Counted from the first letter of the stretch, positions 1 to 10,349 are shown. The stretch: 64,000 bases of DNA from Chryseobacterium sp. E1 (GCA_019203745.1 CP078104.1:2330501-2394500), one strand, 5' to 3'. The notes: generated by a model not told the origin, from the sequence alone. Translations and numbers: made by a program.

Positions 1-298
1 CTGAGCGATAATTATTCAAAGCTTAAAAAAGCCGGATTTCAGCTATTGGGAGTGAGCGGAGATACCGTAAAGAAACAGAAGAATTTCCACAGCAAATTTG
101 CATTCCCTTATGATCTTATTGCCGATGAAAACAGAGATATTATAGAAAAATTCGGGGTTTGGCAGGAGAAAAAACGTTTGGAAAAACCTATATGGGAATT
201 GTAAGAACTACCTTTATTTTCGATGAAAACGGAGTTTGCACCAGAGTGATTGAAAAGTAACTTCAAAGACTGCTGCTGAACAGATTCTGGAAGGATAA
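1..298 (+). CDS. bcp: Thioredoxin-dependent peroxiredoxin, Bcp/PrxQ type (C-terminal part, frameshifted)
   Basis: Cytoplasmic thiol peroxidase that reduces hydrogen peroxide and organic peroxides with electrons from thioredoxin. The window opens inside the gene, so the N-terminal catalytic Cys is not visible. The visible part reads LLGVSGDTVKKQKNF, then FPYDLIADENRDIIEKFGVW, then KTYMGIVRTTFIFDENG, which is the usual Bcp C-terminal half. The frame breaks near 180-190 (A/T run) and again near 256, where one missing G turns VIEKVTSKTAAEQILEG into an early stop. The corrected stop is at 296-298. The family is clear; the subfamily is inferred from the tail only. Confidence 0.85.
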
Positions 299-328
299 TT
301 CTTTTTGAAACACAGATATCACTAATAC

Positions 329-380
329 TTTCACAAATAACACAATTTATATCACTGTGTTATTTGTGAAAATATTTTTT
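329..380. terminator. Bidirectional terminator between convergent genes
   Basis: A perfect 16-bp inverted repeat (329-344 against 356-371, left arm TTTCACAAATAACACA) with an 11-nt loop, followed by a T-rich run. It lies between the plus-strand peroxiredoxin and the minus-strand GNAT gene, so it can end both transcripts. Confidence 0.8.
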
Positions 381-389
381 GGGGATTTA

Positions 390-925
390 TTATTCGGTTT
401 CGTAGTAATTTAATTCCTCAGTTTCGCCGGGAAGTATAACGTGTTTTTAAACCTCATCCCTAATTTTTCGATCAGTTTCTGCGAAGAAATATTATCTTTT
501 GAAATGATGGCAGATATTTTTGATAATCCAAAATCATCCAATGCAATAGATTTCACCTTTTGAGCAGCTTCAAAAGCATATCCTTTTCCTTCAAATTCTT
601 CCAGTAAAGAATATCCGATATCAAGGATCTCAAGCCCTTCTCTCTGAAATATTCCTACAGCTCCTATTTTTTCATTTCCTTCTTTAGTCACCAGAAGATA
701 GTTTCCGAATCCCAGTTTTTCAATCTGGGGAGCAAATCTGTTCAGGATATAGTTTTCAGCATCTTCAGCGGAATTTACATTACGGTTGCCAATATATTGA
801 ACAAATTTTGGTCTGTTGTAGAGGTCAAAGACAAAATCTCTGTCTTCAAGTGGAGACATCGGACGAAGTATTAATCGTTCGGTCTCATAGGTATTATCTG
901 CGCTTGGATGTTTTTTTAGGCTCAT
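390..925 (-). CDS. GNAT-family N-acetyltransferase, RimJ/RimL type
   Basis: Predicted cytoplasmic acetyl-CoA-dependent N-acetyltransferase; substrate unknown. It starts MSLKKHPSADNTYETERLIL. It has the RimJ/RimL features TERLILRPM near residue 15, then DIGYSLLEEFEGKGYAFEA (acetyl-CoA-binding region) and ISSQKLIEKLGM. As read it ends AKLRN, but a one-base shift near 430 restores PGETEELNYYETE, a normal family tail, with a stop at 390-392. As sequenced it is joined in frame to the upstream secreted-protein gene. A deletion in the T6 run at 943-948 explains that join (see findings). It overlaps the end of the upstream gene by about 30 bp. Confidence 0.8.
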
Positions 926-1555
926 CTTTCTTGGGTTCTTCCTTTTTTCGATCTTTAAAAGTCTCGGGTTATTGGCACATTTTTTATTATAAAGCTCAAT
1001 ATAGGTTCCGTTGTCCTTCGTATGGGTTATTGTACCGGTTGCTTTATTAACAGTCAGTGTATAATGGGTCTTTTGGTAAGGGCATTCCTTTGAAGTTACT
1101 TTTCCTAAATCAAGATAATAATTCGATGCATCCTCATGATAATTGCCTGCCAGATCTTTAAATTCTTCATCTACGACATATCCTTCTGAAGCCAGGACGA
1201 TAGCCGCTTCCTGGGCATTATCTATCCTTCCTACAAACCGTTTCAACCCTTCCGTGTCAAGCACATAACTGATCTTACCTCCTTCAGAATAAGCTATATA
1301 ATAAAAACTGTCTTCACTGGGAAACAGATTAAAACCTGAGAATTGCGGAACATAATCCAGTTTACCTGAAGTTTTGATCTCCTCTCCTTTTCCATAATTA
1401 TTGTACACCAATACCCATGAACCCACTTTGTCATCAGGATCGATCTGCTGCAGCATATTGGGAATACTTGAAAACTTCTTTTTGTTCTGGGAATACCCCA
1501 AAACACCTGCAAATAAACATACAAAAATGAAAAATCTGGTTGCGGCTTTAATCAT
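894..1555 (-). CDS. Secreted protein of unknown function
   Basis: About 220 residues with a Sec signal peptide (MIKAATRFFIFVCLFAGVLG, then YSQ). I recognise no domain. The body is mixed alpha/beta in composition and contains the pair Cys/Cys in SKECPYQK and NKKCANN, possibly a disulfide. Adding one base in the A run at 943-948 (minus strand) changes the tail to KKEEPKKDEPKKTSKRR followed by a stop at 894-896. This Lys-rich end is typical of Bacteroidota exported proteins and separates the gene from the following acetyltransferase. It probably acts in the periplasm or at the surface. Confidence 0.6.
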
Positions 1556-1587
1556 AACTTAAAAATCAGCAGAAAATATACTAAATA

Positions 1588-2668
1588 TTACATAAACTTA
1601 TCGCCCTTTTTAAAGTTCTTTAAATCAAGAACATAGTCTTTAATCAGCTGGTCATTATCACGCGGACAGATCAGAAGCGCTTTGTCTGTATCCACCACAA
1701 TATAATTCTCAAGCCCGTCGATGATCACGGCCTTGTTATTGTTTTTCAAACGAATGATATTTCCTTTTGAGTTGTAGGCCAATAAATGTTTCAGCTTTAC
1801 AGCGTTTCCATTTTCATCCTTTTCCGTATTTTCATACACGGAAGTCCAGGTTCCAAGGTCACTCCATCCTAAATCTGAAGGAATTACGTATACATTTTTC
1901 GCCTTTTCCAATATTCCGTTATCAATAGAAATTTTCTGAACTTTAGGATAAATTAGTTCTATGCAGTTATTTTCTTTCTCAGAATTGTATTCACAAGCCA
2001 TAAAATGCTGCATCATTTCTGGAAGATACATCTCAAAAGCATGGTGAATACTTTTTACATTCCATACAAATATTCCTGCATTCCAAAGGAAATCCCCACT
2101 TTCTAAAAAGCTTTGGGCAATTTCAAGGATCGGTTTTTCCGTAAATGTTTTTACTTTAAAATATTCTGATCTTTTTTTCTACAAACTGAATGTAGCCGTA
2201 CCCGGTATCAGGTCTTGTAGGAGTAATCCCAAGTGTTACCAGATAATCGTTTTTTGCAGCCACCTCAAAGGCAAGCTCCACTTTTTCCAAAAACACATCT
2301 TCTTTTAGGATCAGGTGATCTGCCGGAAGTACAATCATGGTTGCATCCGGGTTGATTTCAGCAATTTTGTTCGCCATATACAGGTTACAGGCTGCTGTAT
2401 TTTTCATAAGAGGCTCGCCCACAATATTTTCTTCAGGAACTTCAGGAAGCTGCTGATGAGAAAGTGCAACGTATTCTTTATTCGTGATCACGAATATGTG
2501 CTCTTTAGGAATTACCTTGCTGATCCGGTCATAGGTCTGCTGAATCATGGTGCGTCCGGTTCCTAAAATATCCTGAAACTGCTTTGGAAATTTCTGCGTA
2601 CTCATCGGCCAGAACCGGCTTCCGATCCCTCCTGCCATTATAACACAGTATCTATCTGATTTTAACAT
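1588..2668 (-). CDS. manC: Mannose-1-phosphate guanylyltransferase (GDP-mannose pyrophosphorylase)
   Basis: Makes GDP-mannose from mannose-1-phosphate and GTP, feeding surface polysaccharide and LPS sugars. About 360 residues, the short single-domain form without a phosphomannose isomerase extension. The nucleotidyltransferase signature GGIGSRFWPMS is at residues 13-23; further on are PADHLI, TGYGYIQF, KTFTEKP and GDFLWNAGIFVW, and the tail holds SDLGWSDLGTWTSVYE. A single frameshift lies in the T run near 2170-2177, where the frame passes from GYIQFVEKK to YFKVKTFTEKP. It lies downstream of the SprT and TolC genes on the same strand. Confidence 0.9.
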
Positions 2669-2684
2669 TCTTAGCTACATTTTT

Positions 2685-3261
2685 CTACCCTGGCCAAAGC
2701 TTTGAAAGAATACTTCCTTCCGGTAGCCAGGTTCTGACAAAGATAGTTTTTTTAACCAGACCTTCGAATAAATACTTTTCGTTGCGATATATAAAGAATT
2801 CCCCTTTCTGAAGTTCCTCGATAAACTGGAGACTATCATCCTGTTTTTCAGTATGAAAGTACCTTACCAGATCAGGACTCGCCATAAAATTGGCCTTAGG
2901 GGATTTGGAAAATCTCATGATGATAGGTTTCAGATCTTCATCATATACTTCAAGGCTTTCCAGAAGCATATTTCTGAAGGTTTCCTTCCATTCATTGCCA
3001 TGAGGAGAGATTCTGCGTCCGTATTTTTCAAAAGCAATCAGATGTGCCAGCTCATGGGTCAATACAAAGAAAAAAAAGCTGCGGAGTCAGTGTAGAATTG
3101 ACTGTAATCTCATGAGAGTTATCCGGAAGCTTTCTGTAATCTCCCAGCTTTGAATTTCTGTTTCGTGTAACTTTAATGTGGATATAGTATTCTGAGAACC
3201 ATACCCTTAAGTATTTGAGTGTATTTTGTGGTAAGTATTTTTCTAATGATTGAATAGACAT
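2685..3261 (-). CDS. SprT-like zinc metallopeptidase domain protein
   Basis: About 190 residues. The SprT-family zinc motif is MTHELAHLIAFEKYG, where HELAH supplies the two zinc histidines and the catalytic Glu, followed by SPHGNEWKETF with a likely third His. Such proteins are related to SprT and eukaryotic Spartan; the bacterial role is poorly defined. The N-terminal piece (MSIQSLEKYLPQNTLKYL) and the catalytic piece lie in different frames. They join by correcting an indel in the A/T run near 3068-3078. The start at 3261 sits 2 bp from the stop of tolC, so the two are probably cotranscribed. Confidence 0.8.
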
Positions 3262-3262
3262 T

Positions 3263-4584
3263 TTACAAACTTAGTGGAATTCCCGCATAGAAATTCAGGA
3301 GCTTAAGGCTGAAAAGATAATTATATTTTGCCTGTGCTACTGATCCCTGTGCATTTGCATAATTATTTCTTGCTACATTAACGTCATAAATCGTTGTTCT
3401 TCCTGCAGCATAGCTTTTGTCTGCAAAGTCAAGCGCCAGCTTGGAACTTTTCTCTGCTTCTACGGCTGCCAGGTAATTTTCATAATTGGCATCAGCATCA
3501 AACTGTGCCTTCTGTACATTCTGTCTTACGGTTTGTTTCTGTTGTTCAAGTGTATTTTTAGCCACACTTTCATTTAATCTGGATTGCTCAACCTGCAGTT
3601 TTGTAATTCCTTTATTAAAAATAGGAATTCTGAGCGATAGTCCAACATTTTGTCCGAAGTTATCATCATATTGCTGGAAAAAGAATTTTGCTGCCCACCC
3701 AGATTACTATTATTCAACAGGTTATTATAGAAAGTTGAAAGTCCAGCGCTGGCACTTAAGGAAGGCCAGAAGGATGTTTTAGACACTTCAGTCTGAGCTT
3801 CTGCAGCTCTTATTCTGCTTTCTGCGGCTTTGATCTGCGGCTGTATCTCATAGGCTGTTTTAAGCACCTCATCTGCTGTCGTCAATTGTGAATCAAGCGT
3901 TTCCGGCACATTCACATCTTCTACATCAAAATCTTTATAATCCGGAAGCTGTAAAAGCTGAGCGATGGCAAATAATGCTCTTCCCACATTTACTTCTGCC
4001 GTTTTAAGGTTTTGTTTCTCTCTGGCCAAAGCAGCATCTGCTTCTGCAAGAACCGTTTGGGCAGTTGTTCCTACCTGGGTTGTAATTTTAGCTCTGTCAG
4101 ATTGTTTTTGGCGTTCTCTACCGCACTTTGGGAAATTTTCACAATCTCCTTATTCAGCAGGGCGGTCAGATATTGCTGGGCGATCTGAAGAGAAATATCA
4201 TTTTTAATGGTTTCAATATCATATTGGCTTGCTTCTACATCAAACTGGGCTTTTCTTACGGTCTTTTCTATCCTCCCGTTATTGTAGATCATCATATCGG
4301 CCATTATGCTCACAGAATTATTAAACCTGTCATTACGGATACTTCCCGTACCTAATGATGCCTGTCCAAAACTTACCCCGTTGGTCATATTACCTGATAC
4401 AGAGGGAAGATATTCTTTTTGGCCATTTTAAGATTATATTCCTGGCTCTGTTTGGTATATTGATTTTGGATAACCTGAAGATTATGCTCCACTGCATAGC
4501 TTACACATTCTTTTAAGGACCATTTTTTCTGAGCGCATACCCCAGATAACTTAATCCAAAAACGATGATCCAAACTTTTTTCAT
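3263..4584 (-). CDS. TolC-family outer membrane efflux protein
   Basis: Outer-membrane channel for a tripartite efflux or type I export system; no inner-membrane partners lie in the window. About 440 residues. The start ATG at 4582-4584 gives the signal peptide MKKVWIIVFGLSYLGYA, then WSLKECVSYAVEHNLQV, the standard TolC opening. Two coiled-coil repeats follow (QYLTALLNKEIVKISQSA; KAAESRIRAAEAQTEVSKTS; AKNTLEQQKQTVRQNV). The tail is YNYLFSLKLLNFYAGIPLSL. At least four frameshifts are visible (near 4535, 4410, 4085 and 3670). It begins a run of minus-strand genes. Confidence 0.88.
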
Positions 4585-4752
4585 ATGTAAATGTTTATTT
4601 GTTTTATTGGTCCTATGGAATCGCATTATTTGAGCTTACAAACCACAGCGATTTCATATTAAGATTTTTCAATATTAGACGAATTAAATATAAAAAAGTT
4701 ACAGATTGAAAAATTATATTTTATTTTAAAAAACTTTTGGGAATTTTGCACC

Positions 4753-5995
4753 ATGACAAATGAACAATATCAGGAAGCGATCGAATGGCTTTTCGTACAG
4801 ATGCCCAATTATCAGATAGATGGACAGAAGGCATATAAACCCGGTCTGGACAACATCACGAAGCTTTGTGCTTACTTTGGAAATCCTCAGGACAAGATAC
4901 AATGTATCCATATCGGCGGTACCAATGGAAAGGGTTCTTCAAGCAATATGCTCGCTTCGGTTCTTCAGGAAGCAGGTTATAAAGTGGGCCTTTACAACTC
5001 ACCTCATCTCATCGACTTTACAGAACGGATTAAAGTCAATGGAAAAAACTGCGGTAAAGAATTTGTCTTTGATTTTATTCAAAAGCTTAAAAATATACCC
5101 GAAGACATCCGTCCTTCTTTTTTGAGTTCACTACCATTATGGCTTTTGAATATTTCTATCAGCAGCAGGTAGATTTTGCCATTATTGAAGTGGGATTGGG
5201 CGGCAGACTGGATTCTACCAATATCATTAAACCGCTTGTGTCGGCAATTACCAATGTTCAGTTAGATCATCAGAATATTTTAGGAAATACTATAGAAGAA
5301 ATTGCTTTTGAAAAGGCCGGAATTATTAAAAACAGGGTTCCGATCATTTCCGGCGATGAAAATGAAACGGTTAAAAACATTATCAGAGAGAAAGCCGCTC
5401 AGGAAAACGCTCCTTTTATAGATGCAACTCTCCTGCACACCAATCTTTCTTCTGACCTCAAAGGGAATTATCAGCAGAAAAACATCCGTGTTGTTCTGGG
5501 AATTGTGGAAGAACTAAGAAAATTGCAGGTGAAGATTTCAGACAAGAATCTTGAACAGGGATTATTACAGGTTCATCAGAATACAGGATTCATTGGCCGC
5601 TGGTTTGAGTTCTCAAAAGATCCGCTTACGATTTGTGATACGGGACACAATCAGGCAGGTCTGGAGTATGTTTTTTCACAATTAAATTCAATCGACAGAC
5701 ACAAGTATATCATTTTGGGGTTCGTAAATGATAAAAAAATAGATGAAGTGATGGCATTGCTTCCTGAAAATTCTGAGTTCTATTTTGCCAAACCATCCAT
5801 CAACAGGGGAAGACATCCTGAAGATTACGAAAACCTGCTTCAGGAGGCGAAAATTTTTATAAAATTTTTAATTCTGTACAGGAAGCGTATCTGTCTGCAA
5901 AAGAACGATGTACAAATGAAGAAATGATTTTTATTGGCGGAAGCAACTTTGTAGTGGGAGATTTTTTAGAAAAAAATTTGGAGATTAAAGAATAA
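4753..5995 (+). CDS. folC: Bifunctional folylpolyglutamate / dihydrofolate synthase
   Basis: Adds glutamate to folates (and makes dihydrofolate from dihydropteroate) in the cytoplasm using ATP. About 413 residues. The Mur-ligase-type P-loop GGTNGKGSS is at residues 55-63. Then come NSPHLIDFTERI, EVGLGGRLDSTNII, the carbamylated-Lys region AFEKAGIIK, and the C-terminal domain DTGHNQAGLEYVFSQL. The tail after correction is FIGGSNFVVGDFLEKNLEIKE. Frameshifts lie near 5120 and near 5855. The gene starts 13 bp after a poor TAnnTTTG-like match, and its 3' end overlaps the tRNA promoter. Confidence 0.93.
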
Positions 5996-6007
5996 GTTGT
6001 ATATTTG
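5978..6007 (+). promoter_or_regulatory. Bacteroidota-type promoter for the tRNA-Val pair
   Basis: TTG at 5978-5980, a 19-bp spacer, then TATATTTG at 6000-6007. This is an exact match to the TTG-N19-TAnnTTTG pattern of the Bacteroidota sigma factor. It lies over the last codons of folC, 37 bp before the first tRNA. Confidence 0.8.
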
Positions 6008-6044
6008 CACCACTCTAAACGAGGAAACAATAACAAAGTCTAGA

Positions 6045-6118
6045 GGGTTCTTAGCTCAGTTGGTTCAGAGCATCTGGTTTTACCCAGAGGGTCGGGGGTT
6101 CGAATCCCTCAGGACCCA
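6045..6118 (+). tRNA. tRNA-Val (probably TAC), copy 1, with an anticodon-loop error
   Basis: Complete cloverleaf: acceptor GGGTTCT pairs with AGGACCC and discriminator A; D-stem GCTC/GAGC; T-arm GGGGG-TTCGAAT-CCCTC. The anticodon stem TCTGG/CCAGA encloses only six bases (TTTTAC) instead of seven, so one base is missing or misread. The second copy, 34 bp downstream, has a normal TTTACAC loop (anticodon TAC). Isotype is inferred from that copy. Confidence 0.85.
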
Positions 6119-6151
6119 CAGAAAAGGAAACGAAACCTTTCAAAAAAATTC

Positions 6152-6225
6152 GGGTTCTTAGCTCAGTTGGTTCAGAGCATCTGGTTTACACCCAGAGGGT
6201 CGGGGTTCGAATCCCTCAGGACCCA
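6152..6225 (+). tRNA. tRNA-Val (TAC), copy 2, with a T-stem error
   Basis: Nearly identical to copy 1. The anticodon loop TTTACAC gives anticodon TAC. The T-stem reads GGGG instead of GGGGG, so its fifth pair is lost. Copy 1 has the full G5, which points to a dropped base in a homopolymer. Confidence 0.88.
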
Positions 6226-6232
6226 CAGAAAT

Positions 6233-6258
6233 CTCTCTTTTTAAGGGAGTTTTTTTTT
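6233..6258 (+). terminator. Rho-independent terminator after the tRNA-Val pair
   Basis: Stem CTCTCTT / AAGGGAG (one G-T pair) with a TTT loop, followed by nine T residues. It starts 8 bp after the second tRNA. Confidence 0.8.
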
Positions 6259-6331
6259 ATTTTATATCAAAGTCCCATAAGTACTTTCCTTTATATTTAT
6301 TTACCTTTGCGTTCATTTCATTAACCATTTA

Positions 6332-7450
6332 TTGAAGGAACTCCATCTCATATCATTCAACTATCCTTATCCGCCATCTTATGGTGGAATCATTGATGTG
6401 TATTATAAAATTAAGGCGTTGTCTGATCTGGGAATAAAAATCCATCTTCACTGTTTTACAGATCAGATTCCTGAGATGGTTGACAAGGAAATCAAAGAGA
6501 TTACGGAAAATGTGTTTTTTTACCAAAAGAAAAAGAATCCGCTACTCTATCTTTCAGGAACCCCTTTCGCCGCAGGTATAAGAAATTCTGAACAGCTTCT
6601 TAAAAATCTGACAAAAATTTCTGCTCCCATATTATTTGAAGGGTTACAGACAACAGCAGTTATTAAACATCTGGAAAGTTTTCAACAGCCTTTATACCTC
6701 CGTTATCATAATAATGAAACTGAATATTACAAAGGACTTTCTTTATCGGAAAAATATATTTAAAAAGATCATCTACAGGATTGAATCTTTAAAATATACC
6801 GGATATCAGAAAAAACTTTTAAAACGTTTTAAGTCCGTATTCTGCCTGTCCGAAAAGGAATATAATGAAGTACAAACCTACTCGGGAAATGCAAAGCTTA
6901 TCCATATTTTCCACGGAAATCAAGAGGTAAAACAGTTAAATAAAAAAGGAAAATATTTTCTTTTTCACGGAGACCTCACTACTGCTGACAACAAAAAAGC
7001 ACTGGATGAGACTATTGAGCTTTTTAAAAGTCTTCCGCAATATAAGCTGATTGTTGCTTCTGATCGGGCCAGTGAAGAGATTAAAAGAAAAATAGATGCT
7101 GTAGGAAATATCAGCCTCTCTCCTATTCAAACCACAGAAAACCTTCATCGTCTTTTGGAGGGCGCTCATGCCAACATTCTGCTTTCTTATCAGAATTCCG
7201 GAACCAAGGTGAAACTGTTCAATACGCTTTATAACAGCCGTTTCGTCATTATTAATGAAAATATCACCGATGATCCTGCACTGATCAGCTTATGTCTGTA
7301 TGGATCTGATAAGAATCAAATTCGTCAACAGATCATTGCTGCTGCGGAAAAAGACTATGATGCTGCCGAAATCAGAAAAAAATTTTAGAAGAAAGGCACT
7401 CTGACCAGGCAAAAGCTGAAGAAATCGTTTCGGTTATTTTTAACTATTAA
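6332..7450 (+). CDS. Glycosyltransferase (GT-B fold, group-1-like)
   Basis: About 372 residues. The N-terminus HLISFNYPYPPSYGGIIDVY is the common opening of GT4-type enzymes, with the Gly-Gly nucleotide-sugar loop. Later come YLRYHNNETEYYKGL, CLSEKEYNE, FLFHGDLTTADN and ILLSYQNSGTKVKLFNTLY, the acceptor/donor-site E/K region. Frameshifts lie near 6758 and in the A run near 7378; corrected stop 7448-7450. The visible start is TTG at 6332. ATG may have been misread as ATTG, because the protein continues MKELHLISF. TACCTTTG at 6302-6309 is a good -7 box. The end overlaps the opposing GT9 gene by 11 bp. Donor and acceptor are unknown. Confidence 0.8.
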
Positions 7451-8405
7451 CCCTATCTACCACTTTCTGGATATCAAATTCTTCAAGACATGCCCAATCG
7501 CCCCTGTAGCATTCTTTATCTCCGAAAACAGAACAGGGTCTGCAGGAAAGATCTTTTACCTGCACCACATCATCTTCACTTTGCCCAAATCCTAAAAATC
7601 CGGCATAAGGATGGGTAGCTCCCCATATGGAAATACACCGTGTTCCCATAAGGCTGGCCAGGTGCATATTGGCAGAATCCATTGATATCATGAGTTCCAG
7701 CTCTGCAATTGTATTGAGCTCTTCGGTAAGATTCAGTTTTCCGGAAAGTTTTTTGTATTGGGTATCTGCTGTTCCCATTGTGCAAGGGTTTCAGTTTTTT
7801 TTTCCGCCTCCAAAAAAGTATACGGTATGTTTTTGGCCAGAATTCTTGCCAGTTCATAGGATTTTTCCAGCGGGAGCATTTTACCTTTGTGCTGGGCAAA
7901 AGGAGCAAAACCAATCCCGGATTTTTGTTCTGAAACCGGTCTGAGCTTGTTAGAAAGCTCTATTTTGAATCCCATATTCCTGAAAACGTCAGCATAGCGT
8001 TCCACTGTTTTTTTCAGCTGCACTTTCTCCAGGTTCCATACATCGGTCAGATGTTCTTTTTCCTCTTTTCCTTTGTCTATTTTAAAACCTTGAGCCCCTT
8101 CCTTACATAGATCTTGTCTAATATCTTGGTCCGGATCACATCATGAAGATTGGCAATACAATCCGGATTAAATTCTTTAATCAGCTCATTACTCAGCCTT
8201 CTCAGTCCGAAGAATCCTTTATAATCATCCAGGTCAATCCCCTTGAATTTTACATTAGGAATTCCTGCAAACAGGGCTTCAAAGTTTTTCCTGGAAACCA
8301 TAATGATCTCCACGCCGGGATTCTGCTCCAGAAACTCTCTGAAAACAGGTACTGTCATCGCCACATCTCCGAATGCGGAAAACGATATGCTAAAATTCTG
8401 GTCAC
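7440..8405 (-). CDS. Glycosyltransferase family 9 (heptosyltransferase-like)
   Basis: About 320 residues, resembling LPS core heptosyltransferases (WaaF/WaaC fold), cytoplasmic face of the inner membrane. The N-terminus after correction is TRILAYRFSAFGDVAMTVPV, the typical GT9 opening, starting at a GTG at 8403-8405. The C-terminal signature is ISMDSANMHLASLMGTRCIS followed by WGATHPYAGFLGFGQ. Cysteines in DLSCRPCSVFGDKEC form the usual Cys-rich segment. Frameshifts lie near 8385, 8075 and 7775. Only 2 bp separate its start from the sufE stop, so the pair is probably one transcript. Confidence 0.87.
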
Positions 8406-8407
8406 TA

Positions 8408-8827
8408 TTATGATTTCAGCTGGTAGGCAACTGCATAAAACTTGATCTGCTTCGTCATTGCCATCAATCCGTTGGCTCTGGACGGCGAAAGAAACTCCTG
8501 TAAACCGATTTCTGCAATAAAATCGAAATCAGAATCCAGAATTTCCTGAGTGGAATGTCCACTGTAAATACTTACCAGAAGGGAAACAATTCCTTTTGGT
8601 AAAATCCCGTCTGAATCTGCATTAAAGAAAAGCCTGCCATCTTTAAACTCAGCATCGATCCAAACTTTACTCTGACAGCCTTTAATAAGATTTTCATCTG
8701 TTTTCCTGTCTTCCGGTAAGCTTTTCAGTTCTTTTCCAAGATCAATGATGTACTCATACTTTTGCTCCCAATCTTCAAGAAATGCAAATTCATCGATTAT
8801 TTCCTGCTGTTTTTCTTTAATGGTCAT
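8408..8827 (-). CDS. sufE: SufE-family sulfur acceptor for Fe-S cluster assembly
   Basis: Accepts persulfide sulfur from the cysteine desulfurase SufS and passes it to the SUF scaffold. Intact, 139 residues, normal length. The acceptor Cys is residue 51 in LIKGCQSKVW, the same position as in E. coli SufE. The C-terminal part LQEFLSPSRANGLMAM is also conserved. A TAnnTTTG box (TATCTTTG, minus strand, 8849-8856) lies just upstream. No other suf gene is nearby; the neighbours are glycosyltransferases. Confidence 0.93.
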   Translation of the reverse strand: MTIKEKQQEIIDEFAFLEDWEQKYEYIIDLGKELKSLPEDRKTDENLIKGCQSKVWIDAEFKDGRLFFNADSDGILPKGIVSLLVSIYSGHSTQEILDSDFDFIAEIGLQEFLSPSRANGLMAMTKQIKFYAVAYQLKS

Positions 8828-8872
8828 TTTTAATCAAATTTCTTTATGCAAAGATAACCAATTTTGTAAAAA

Positions 8873-9990
8873 TTATTTGTGGGATGCTTTTTCAAAAAGT
8901 TGCAGGATATTCCTTTCCTCATTTTCCCAGCAGAAGACATCTGCTGCTTTATCCAGTTCGCTGCGATAATATGGCCTTCCTCTTTCCAGAATTAAATTAA
9001 TTGCTTTTTCAATCGTTTCAGGCTTATGATCGGTCACCATTTCTCCTACATTAAACTGATTTCTGATCCGCTGCATTTCAGGAAAATTAATCATCACAAG
9101 CGGTACCCTGGACTGGATATAATCACAAACTTTATTAGGAAGAGAATAATAATAGCTTACCCCGTTGTTCTCCTCAAGACTGAATCCCGCATCCGCTGTT
9201 CTGGTAACTTCCCGGAGGTTTTCCGGCTTCAGCTTTCCAAGGAAAATAACCTTATTCTGCAGGTTTTCTTTTATAACAAGCTCTTCATAATCTTTTTCTT
9301 CGGCCCGTCACCTGCAATTTTCAGGACAGCATTGTTAATGTGATGCATGGCCACAATCATTTTTTCAATTCCTCTGGATTGATTAATGGCGCCCTGATAC
9401 AAAATAATTTTAGGATGATTGTCCGGAAATTCCGGTACATTCAGGATTTTTCTCGGAATATTTCTTACGACAACAGGATTTACCTTATATTTTTCATGAA
9501 ACCATTCTGCATAGCTTACACTTTCCGTCATCATAAATTCTATCCTGGGCACCAGACTTCCTTCCACCAATCTCCAGAATTTCTGTGAAAACCGGTTTTG
9601 TATGGCGGGCATTTCTGTAAAAATTTCATGGCTGTCAAAGACCAACGGAATATTCAGTTTTCTGGAAATGAGATAATTTGGCAGAAGTGCGTCAATATCA
9701 TTGGCCAAAAGAATGGTGTCTTTGTCTGCTTTTTTTTCTTCAGAAGCTTATATAAAGTTTCCAGTTGAATTCAAAATAAGCTGTTTTTAAACTTTTGGAC
9801 TTCAGCTCTATTCTTGAGAATGGGTACGGGCGTTCCATTTTTTCGTTCCTCCCCAGTCATTTCCTATCAGATCGATAGAATATCCGTTATCAAACAGGGT
9901 CTTGCATACTTTTTCTATTCTCTGATCTGTATACAGGCTGCTAAAGGCTGAAACCAGTACTTTTTCTTCATGAATCTTTCTTTCCTGCAA
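8873..9990 (-). CDS. Glycosyltransferase family 4-like protein
   Basis: About 372 residues in three reading-frame pieces. N-terminus: KVLVSAFSSLYTDQRIEKVC and YSIDLIGNDWGG. Middle: ANDIDALLPNYLISRKLNIP then VFDSHEIFTEMP. The C-terminal donor domain has ILYQGAINQSRGIEKMI, LKIAGDGP and the E-x7-E-like SLEENNGVSYYYSLPNKV, then DYIQSRVPLVMINFPEM. Breaks lie near 9830-9810, 9740 and 9280. It probably uses an NDP-sugar to extend a surface polysaccharide; substrate unknown. Its start overlaps the upstream YgjV-like gene by 23 bp. Confidence 0.82.
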
Positions 9991-10198
9991 TTAAATGATA
10001 CACCTGAATAAAACAAATCAATCCGTTAGGTATGATTACCGGCCACAAAGGTTCACTAAAAAAGAAGCCATAGATGACAAAACAGATACAACCTATCATA
10101 TTGACTATTCTGATTTTTCTTACATCTTTCAGTATGAAACTCAGTACGATAAAAACTGAGGCAGAATATCCGATATAAGTAGTAATTTCAGGATTCAT
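9968..10198 (-). CDS. Small inner-membrane protein, YgjV / SemiSWEET-like
   Basis: 76 residues with three predicted transmembrane helices (ITTYIGYSASVFIVLSFIL, RIVNMIGCICFVIYGFFF and WPVIIPNGLICFIQVYHLI). The layout of three short helices, with a Pro/Asn in the third, resembles the YgjV family and the SemiSWEET sugar transporters. I cannot tell the two apart by eye. The gene is intact. It leads into a glycosyltransferase with a 23-bp overlap, hinting at coupled translation. Confidence 0.6.
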   Translation of the reverse strand: MNPEITTYIGYSASVFIVLSFILKDVRKIRIVNMIGCICFVIYGFFFSEPLWPVIIPNGLICFIQVYHLIAGKKDS

Positions 10199-10349
10199 GA
10201 GGAATTTTTAAGGATAACAAACTTAATCATTTTCAATAATATAATAAAATTTTTTGTGACATAAAGTCATTAATTGATTTTTGGTAAAATATTTGTAATT
10301 TAGATAATGAATAAAAGGTAATGTTGCCTTTGTTCTAATGAGATATATT

